From NCBI GenBank assembly GCA_003573635.1, contig QUTJ01031623.1, positions 1-13,567 on the forward strand: DNA of 13,567 nucleotides, in the 5' to 3' direction. Made by a program: the position numbers and the translations under genes. Below are positions 8,059 to 13,567 of the stretch, piece by piece. The notes below the pieces were generated by a model, which searched no databases, had not been told where the DNA came from, and saw only the letters and a program-made list of their open reading frames with translations. Within the stretch, counting starts at the first letter, position 1. Each line of letters opens with the position of its first letter. The stretch is from Goniomonas avonlea (taxonomy: Eukaryota; Cryptophyceae; Goniomonadida; Goniomonadaceae).

Positions 8059-10304
8059 TTACCAATCCATGTCTTTCACGCCAAGCGCCAAGCCCCTTTG
8101 TAATCTCTCCGTAAATTTGCGGGGTGGGGCAGAAGCAGCCGCTCGGAGGATTTCACCGCGCTCAAATTTGCTTGACTGCGGTGCCATGTGAGCGCTCTGT
8201 CGGAGTGGCACTCGCAGTTCTGTTCTCAACTCTCTCTCCCATTCGAGAAACAACTGGCCCGACAGAACCAGCCTATTAACGTACTCCGTTCATCCTACAC
8301 CAGTCCATTACAGACCCCCTCCCATGCCAAAAGTGACCCGCAATTGCCTCTGGCATCCAAGCTTCTAGAGAAGACCAGGAGAAGCACAAACAGCGACTGG
8401 ACGCCATACCTGTCGCAGCAGTCTCAACAAGGCAGTGGTGGTCGCGGTGTCAAATCTTTGACCGAGCATCAGTTCCAGTTCGGCCAGAGTGCGAGGTGCA
8501 TTCACTGGCGTTGCTGCTGAGTACATCTGGTGGCCGTTTCAGAATGGAGCATGAGTGTGGGGGCACAACGCTCTCTGTCTTTGTCTCTCTGTGTGTGTGT
8601 GTCTGTCTCTCGCTGTCTCTCGTTGTCTCTCACTCTCACTCTGTCTGTCGCTGTGTCTGTGCGAAGTGCGCGCGCACGCGTGTGTGTGTGGAAGTGTTGT
8701 GTGTTGGGATTGTGTGTGTGTGTGTGTGTGGAAGTGTGAGCGAGCGGGACTGCCTCCAAGGAGAAAACAGATGTGCGCTGTGCACGCGCAACGCGCGCGT
8801 TGCACAGGGGGAGCAGATGCGGCAGAAATACATTCACACGTGTGCGCGCATGTGCAATGTAGCCAACGTCTCAAGAGAAAGAACAACTCACGTGCCCCCC
8901 AGAAGTAGAAGGGCGAGAGTCTTGGGAGACATTCCAGCCAGCTTGCGACTTTGTGGGACTATGCTCTCGCATGTTCTGGATATTTTGGCGCACGAAGTTC
9001 TTGCTTTGCACCTGCAAGCCGGTGAGCCGTGAACCTTGGAACAATCAATTCACGCAACCCAATGCAGGATTCTGACGGTTTGGGCATCTCTGTCGCACTT
9101 GAGCCATACCTGGCGGGACCGGGGTGGCCCGTTTCGATTCACGCCAGATCGACTTTCACGTTCAGGAGGAGTGAATGCGTTGGACAAAAGAGAAGACATC
9201 ATCGGCTGAGCACGACCATCGTCCCAGTCCTGAGACATAATGCGAATGCGGCGCACACTACTTGGCGGGTCAGATACATGGTGATCAGCACCGTTTCTGA
9301 CCTTGTGATGGTGTTTTCCTGATTGCACCAGCGGTTTGTAGTGTCACTGTCTTTGTAGAGAAAATAGTCTCCCTGGACAACACGCTTGATTAAAGCATCC
9401 CGTGCTTGGCCTGCACCGCCGCCACGAGAAGACCCTCGGGAGATAAGAACCTGACGGCTGGGGGGGTGTTGGTGTGGGTCCGACGAGCGAACAACCGGAA
9501 GACTTACAACTCATTGTTCCATGGCACATCAGAGCTGAGACTCGGGATGTGATGGCTCTTGGCGTGGGCTGCTTTGCCTGCAATTGTGTGTCCTACACCA
9601 CCTTCTTCCTTGAAATGGAGAATGTTTCCAAGCTTGTTGTTGAACTCTGCATGCACTCTGTCAGAAGATAGCTGCCACATCACTCGAGGCGCAGCTCACC
9701 CTCAAAGCTAATCGTGCCACTTTCATCTTTGTCAAAATATTTGAAGAGTTTGGTGAATTCGTCGGGAGAAATGGGCAGATTCATGTTGGTAAATAACTTC
9801 CACAGCTCCTCCTTGGAGATTGTCTGAACAACTGTGAGCAACGATTTGTCAGGCAAAAAGAACTCACTCCACTGTGGTCGGAATCAATCTGAAGAAACGC
9901 GGATCGAATTCCTGTCCTGCAGATGAAGCGTCAGGCATGCAAACACAAGCGATTCGTGCGAACCATCGTGAACGGAGCTTGGCCTCGAACGCCGGGCTGA
10001 TTAGAGCATACATCTGGTTGGCAGAAGACGCCCGTGCCCCGGGTGCAAGGAAAGGTGGCGTATGCGCACGATTCCGAGATTTACCCTCAATGGCAACGTC
10101 CGTCCGTCTTCCCGCAGGGGGAGGGCTGGGAACATCTTCATAACGTGTTTCACGTTTCGCTTCACATTTGGATTCTTCCTCAGAGTCAAGAAACAGGGGG
10201 GTGCCGACAGTGAGAAATTCGGGTGGTAACTCGCCCGTGATCTGTGCAGTCGAAGGTCTGCTCCCTCGACCTGGTGGAGGCCCTCGCGGCGGTGTGGGCT
10301 GCAT
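8059..10304 (-). CDS. EF-hand pair protein, ten exons, 473 aa
   Basis: Exons 10304-10012, 9916-9868, 9823-9700, 9655-9508, 9457-9302, 9257-9110, 9011-8892, 8526-8410, 8364-8312 and 8272-8059 (TAA stop) sum to 1422 nt with every phase matching. Introns are 39-50 nt except 95, 98 and 365 nt. The first ~97 residues are Pro/Arg-rich and probably disordered. Two calcium-binding loops follow: DSDHSGTISKEE (109-120, all canonical positions present, split by an intron after its glycine) and DKDESGTISFE (145-155), with an amphipathic helix between them (LWKLFTNMNLPISPDEFTKL). The rest has no domain I recognise, with basic and Ser/Arg-rich parts (ISRGSSRGGGAGQARDALIK) and a Leu-rich segment (TLAELELMLGQRF). 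It is probably a calcium sensor or calcium-regulated structural protein. The donor-like GTAAGG overlapping the stop leaves a longer form possible, but I found no in-phase acceptor. Confidence 0.8.
8527..8891 (-). repeat. intron with GT/CT microsatellites
   Basis: This 365-nt intron of the EF-hand gene (donor CAC-GTGAGT, acceptor GGCCACCAG) carries long runs of (GT)n and (CT)n on the plus strand, about 8575-8745, including a pure TG run near 8711-8730. Overlapping open frames here, rich in Thr/His or Val/Cys/Ser, are microsatellite artefacts. The exons on both sides (SRPSTSGGH and MYSAATPVNAPRTL) join in phase 0. Confidence 0.8.
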
Positions 10305-10514
10305 CGTCTGTCGCAGACCAACCGTTTTTTCCCCAGCTCAACAGACAGGAAAATCATCGAAAAATGAAGGCAGACTGAGATATTTGTTTCAGCTCTCTGC
10401 TAACTGAATATACAAAAACTCATGATGGAGTAAGATAGGGTCAGCTCCTCAATCAGCATATGTGTTTCCCTTTTAATAGTTCGGGCGCTTTTGGGGGGTG
10501 CTTTTCCCAGAGGC
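10305..10514. promoter_or_regulatory. 210-bp divergent intergenic region
   Basis: It separates the EF-hand gene start (10304, minus) from the M8 peptidase start (10515, plus). It includes a polypyrimidine tract and a T/A-rich stretch (about 10380-10480) followed by GGCGCTTTTGGGGGGTGC just upstream of the plus-strand ATG. No defined promoter motif was recognised, so the call rests on arrangement. Confidence 0.4.
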
Positions 10515-13511
10515 ATGGCCCGCATGGGTTGGCGTCTGCCGGCAGTTCTGCCCGTGCTGTGGCTCGCATTCACTGTCGGGATCGAACAAGATGGTGGGTA
10601 GTCGTTCTAGAATAGCATTTATCCTTTAACCTTGGTTAGGCTCTTGTTTGCACGACTCCATGGAGCGGCCTACCTCGTCCACCGTGGAGCTCGAATATAG
10701 TGCGCCTCGAAAGCCTTCCTTGCTATCCCATGATTCGCCGAGCGACCGCCGGGAGTCGCTCCGCTTGACCGGCCAGACCGCGCCAATTCGCATTAAACTG
10801 GACTACAGCTTGTATGATGACGACATGGCATCGCAACCGGCTATTCGCGGTATGTCACACCAAACGCACTAGATCTGTACGCTTGTCTGTGACCTGGCGC
10901 AGACTACTACAAAGACACGGTCATCCCGCTTGCGTTACAGTGGTTCACATCTGCGCTTAAGGTCAACCCGATTGCCGGAAATTGGTTTTTCAGGTCCGCC
11001 TTTTGCTCGAGCACCTGGTCAAATGGCAAGTGCGCCTCTGCCTCAATCCCAACTGGTTATAACAAGTGTGGCAATTTTGCCACTATCCCGAACTCTGCCT
11101 TCAAAGGAATAGAGGTCTGCCAGCAACCGACTTCCGGTTGCTCAATGCAGTACGAGGGAGTCGGGGTCCCAGACGTCGACTTTGTAAGACGTCCATATTT
11201 TGTTTCCTCGATCTCACAATTTTGCCAAGATGATGTATGTTTCGGCACGCAGCTCTTCTTGTGGCTCCCAGACTCTGGCATATGCCGGGTTTTGTGCCCA
11301 GGACCAGTATGACAGGTATCTTGTGTTGCACTATCCTGCCCAAGCCAACAACGCTTCAACAGGCCAATTGCCGGATCACTCAACTTCTGTCCGGCATCAG
11401 CGGTGCGTCAACTTGTATCGTGACTTGAGTTTTCTCGGTATTAGAAGGGATTAGGCACAATCGACGATTGTGCTTAGATGCCTTTGCGCCGGTGCTTACG
11501 TGCCCGTGCTTTTACACGGTGCTCACATGCCTACAGTCTACATGTCGGTGCTTACATGTCGGTGCTTTAGTCTGCATCCGGTGCTTGCAGGCCGCTGACT
11601 CCTCTCTCGCAGAGTGGGCGGCCTCGGACTAGCGCGAGTGGTATCGCTGAAGATGTGGCTGTTGTTATTCATGAGGTGAGCCCGGGACGTGGGACTCGGA
11701 GGGAGAGAGGGGGGGGGGGGGCAGGGAGCCGTTCGCCCTCCCTCCTACCTTGGTCAAACCGTTGAACGCGCATGTCCTCCGGCAGTGGAGTGCAGGCCCT
11801 TCCTTCCCCCTTCAGTACCTTCGTCCTCTCCTACCTTCGTCAACAGTTGAACGTGCATGTCCCCAGGCCTTCGTCCTCTCTTACTCCTGGTCATCCCTTC
11901 GTTGTCAACAGTTGAACGTGCATGTCCTCCAACAGTCCCTCGCCCTTTCTTACAGACTCCAACAGTTGACGCACGCCCTCGCCTTCTCCACCAGCCTCTT
12001 TCCCTACTTCCGCGACGAGAACAACAACCCTCGGACACCCCGCAACGCTCAGGGAGTCCCGCAGGTCTGTTGCCGAGTGCAGTTGCCATGCCTGTGACCT
12101 TTGCTCTTGTGCCTTGGTCGCACCGGTTACCAGTTGGGCCAGTTCCGGGCCAGTTGCCATGCCTGTGACCTCCTGTCCGTGTGCTCTTGTGCCTTGGTCG
12201 TGCCGCTGCCCGTTGGGCTGCCAGTTGCCATGCCTGTGACCTTGTGCCCGTGTGCTCTTGTGCCTTGGTCGTGCCGCTGCCCGTTGGGCTGAGGGCCAGT
12301 TGCCATGCCTGTGACCTTGTGCCCGTGTGCTCTTGTGCCTTGGTCGTGCCGCTGCCCGTTGAGCTGAGGGCCAGTTGCCATGCCTGCGACCTTGTGCCCG
12401 TGCTCTTGCCTTGGTCCTTGGCTCTTGTGCCTTGGAGAAGAGAGAGTGGGAGTGAGAGTGAGGGGAGAGGGGGGGGAGGAGCGCTGAGCTGTGCAGCAGT
12501 ACTGCCCCCCAACAGCGCGTGACACTGGTGTGCGGCGACTGATGCGATGTGCACCAGGGTGCCAACGGCGTGAACACACCCACAATGCCTGTCTACTTGG
12601 AGACTGATGCGGTGTGCAACAGGGTGCAAACGGCGCGAACACCCACCCAGCAACCCTTGCGACAATACCTGTCTACGTGTGTGCGGAGACTGATGCGGTG
12701 TGCAACAGGGTGCCAACGGCGCAAACACACCCGCGGCCACAACCCTTGCGACAATGACGGAACGCGGCCACACTGTCTCCAAGCTCGTGACGCCCATGAT
12801 CAAGGAAAAAGTGCGAGAGCACTTCGCTTGTAGCGACGCTGAGGGAGGGGAGGTGGAAGATACAGGGCCCAGTCACTGGGAGCAGCGAAACCTTATGGTG
12901 CGGGCGTGACTTACGCTAGTGCTTTCCTACTTACGCTAGTGCTTTCCGAGGACTGAATGTTGAACCGCGTCACGAATCTGGTTGCGGTCGTTGTATGAGG
13001 TTTCTCTTAATCGAGCAGTTAAACTCAGCTCCACAAGCCTCGCGACGAAACCGTTTTCTTCAACTTTCATGTGGCCTCTCTGTTGTGTGAAATTTCTCTT
13101 GATCGAACAGTTAAACTCACAACACCCGCCCCGCAACGAAACCGGATGTTTTTTTCAATTTTCACAGCAACAGTGTTGCCCCAGTCAGTGAGTGCACCGA
13201 GGCAGTATGAACTGCGTATCACCTCACCATCCTGCACTATCGCTGGGCGTGACACAGCAGCAGGGCGACTACATGAACGCGCAGACGTCGCCCTTCGTGG
13301 AGTCCTACTCGAAAATCACACTGGCGCTGTTCCAAGACTCCGGGTGGTACGACGTCAACTTTAACGCGTCGACGCCACTGCGGTGGGGCAAGGACGAGGG
13401 CTGCAACTTCTACCGAGGCGCCTGCCTGACGGCTGCAGTGGGGCCCACCTCGGACTTTCCCTCGTACTTTTGCACAGACATGAGTGCCACGGGATGCTCG
13501 TTTGACCGAAG
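10515..13511 (+). CDS. leishmanolysin-like (M8) zinc metallopeptidase, 3' end outside window
   Basis: Nine exons join in phase: 10515-10593, 10640-10849, 10903-11183, 11230-11315, 11363-11402 (or to 11414), 11613-11675, 11966-12064, 12709-12897 and 13264-13511, where a GT donor leads out of the window. The start ATG opens a signal peptide (MARMGWRLPAVLPVLWLAFTVG). Family landmarks follow in order: CLHDSM and APIRIKLDYSLYD in the pro-region; DYYKDTVIPLALQWF; MYVSAR, AYAGFCAQDQYDRPIAG and NFCP; the active-site HELTHALAF (His252, Glu253, His256); SHWEQRNLM with the third zinc His at about 342; GDYM with the Met-turn Met 11 residues later, as in Leishmania GP63; and KITLALFQDSGWYDVNF. M8 enzymes are secreted or surface endopeptidases. 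The usual Gly of HExxHxxG is Ala. The intron between exons 6 and 7 splits the motif as HE/LTH. Codons at the exon 5 donor are uncertain by four residues. Confidence 0.9.
11403..11612 (+). other. 210-nt intron with CGGTGCTTACATG repeats
   Basis: It lies between the NFCPASA exon and the exon that ends in the catalytic HE. Variants of a CGGTGCTTACATG unit recur four or five times between about 11490 and 11590. The acceptor is CTCTCTCGCAG. Two donors are usable in the same phase, GTGCGT (11403) and GTATCG (11415), so the exact exon end is open. Confidence 0.6.
11676..11965 (+). other. 290-nt intron interrupting the HExxH codons
   Basis: The donor GTGAGC follows directly on CAT GAG (His-Glu). The acceptor CTCCAACAG leads directly into TTG ACG CAC (Leu-Thr-His). 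The intron begins with a G-rich run (a homopolymer of about 13 G near 11710-11722) and then holds tandem copies of the acceptor region, described as a separate repeat. Confidence 0.8.
11753..11990 (+). repeat. tandem copies of the acceptor and start of the catalytic exon
   Basis: The motif CAACAG followed by TTGAACGTGCATGTCC occurs with CAG ending at 11846 and 11911, with a weaker copy at about 11759. The real exon start is CAACAG followed by TTGACGCACGCCCTCGCC (exon from 11966). CCTTCGTCCTCTC-type pyrimidine tracts recur between the copies. Spacing is about 85, 65 and 54 bp. Confidence 0.65.
12082..12440 (+). repeat. 71-75-bp tandem repeat, five copies, in M8 intron
   Basis: Copies of a unit beginning GTTGCCATGCCTGTGACC start at about 12082, 12153, 12224, 12299 and 12374. 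The array starts 17 bp after the donor of the exon ending GVPQ. It produces long repeated open frames on both strands (HRHGNW-type on the minus), which I do not regard as genes. Confidence 0.85.
12535..12770 (+). repeat. three tandem copies of an acceptor plus exon start
   Basis: A unit containing GACTGATGCGGTGTGCAACAG followed by GGTGCCAACGGCGCAAAC occurs with CAG ending at 12557, 12622 and 12708 (spacing 65 and 86 bp). The last is the acceptor of the exon encoding GANGANTPAATTLATMTERG. The first two encode close relatives (GANGVNTP and GANGANTH) but run out of frame afterwards. The exon therefore appears to have had its 5' boundary triplicated. Confidence 0.8.
12898..13263 (+). repeat. M8 intron with a 20-bp and a 92-bp tandem duplication
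   Basis: This 366-nt intron contains two copies of ACTTACGCTAGTGCTTTCC (about 12909-12947) and a 92-bp tandem duplication (copies from about 12991 and 13083), each with TTTCTCTT(A/G)ATCGA(G/A)CAGTTAAACTCA and later CGAAACCG. The exons on both sides join in phase 0 as SHWEQRNLM-GDYMNAQTS, so no exon is needed inside. Confidence 0.7.
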
Positions 13512-13567
13512 GTGTGTCTGTGTCTGTGTCTGTGTCTGTCTCTCTCTCTGTGTGTGTGTGTGCGAGA
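13512..13567 (+). repeat. TGTCTG/GT microsatellite at start of next intron
   Basis: The donor GTGTGT after CGA AG opens an intron that immediately becomes a (TGTCTG)n, (TC)n and (TG)n tract and continues out of the window. Confidence 0.8.

Noticed and set aside
8502-8908. Several open frames on both strands rich in Thr/His or Val/Cys/Ser
   Set aside because: They translate GT and CT microsatellite DNA inside an EF-hand gene intron.
11754-12803. 349-codon minus-strand open frame opposite the M8 gene
   Set aside because: It is antisense to M8 exon 7 and the 71-75-bp repeat, and its translation repeats HRHGNW-type blocks. It has no domain, and the plus strand carries recognisable peptidase exons.

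Overview
The window is nuclear DNA of an intron-rich unicellular eukaryote, probably a free-living or algal protist. I cannot name the lineage. Three multi-exon genes can be threaded exon by exon with consistent reading frame and GT-AG (occasionally GC-AG) splice sites, and a fourth runs off the right edge. Most introns are only 39-53 nt. Most of the longer ones are filled with tandem repeats, microsatellites or a small inverted-repeat element. Two N bases (108, 3157) suggest draft-quality sequence.

Layout. 1-2026: mostly non-coding, with a possible coding tail at 2-100, a ~16-nt minisatellite (about 945-1385), a GC-rich stretch with a 166-bp-spaced direct repeat, and a 111-bp MITE-like element (1814-1924). 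6942 down to about 2027 (minus strand): one large gene for a secreted-then-anchored type I membrane protein, with a signal peptide, about seven FG-GAP-like blades, cysteine-rich modules, one transmembrane helix and a cytoplasmic tail. 7043-7752 (plus): a four-exon gene for a 189-aa protein of unknown function, divergent from the FG-GAP gene across a 100-bp spacer. 10304 down to 8059 (minus): a ten-exon gene for a 473-aa protein with an EF-hand pair. 10515-13511 (plus, continuing beyond the window): a leishmanolysin-like (M8) zinc metallopeptidase with signal peptide, HExxH motif, third zinc histidine and Met-turn.

The most unusual signal is in the long introns. In at least four places in two unrelated genes (about 4990-5316, 2230-2510, 11753-11990 and 12535-12770) the DNA that has been tandemly amplified is an exon-intron junction itself: a splice site plus the adjoining exon bases. 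This creates arrays of candidate alternative donors or acceptors beside the real one. One such array lies in the intron that cuts the M8 catalytic motif between HE and LTH. I read this as recurrent splice-junction tandem duplication, which could feed intron growth, exon duplication or alternative splicing.

All gene models come from reading the sequence by eye. Phases and exon sums agree, but no transcript or database evidence was available.
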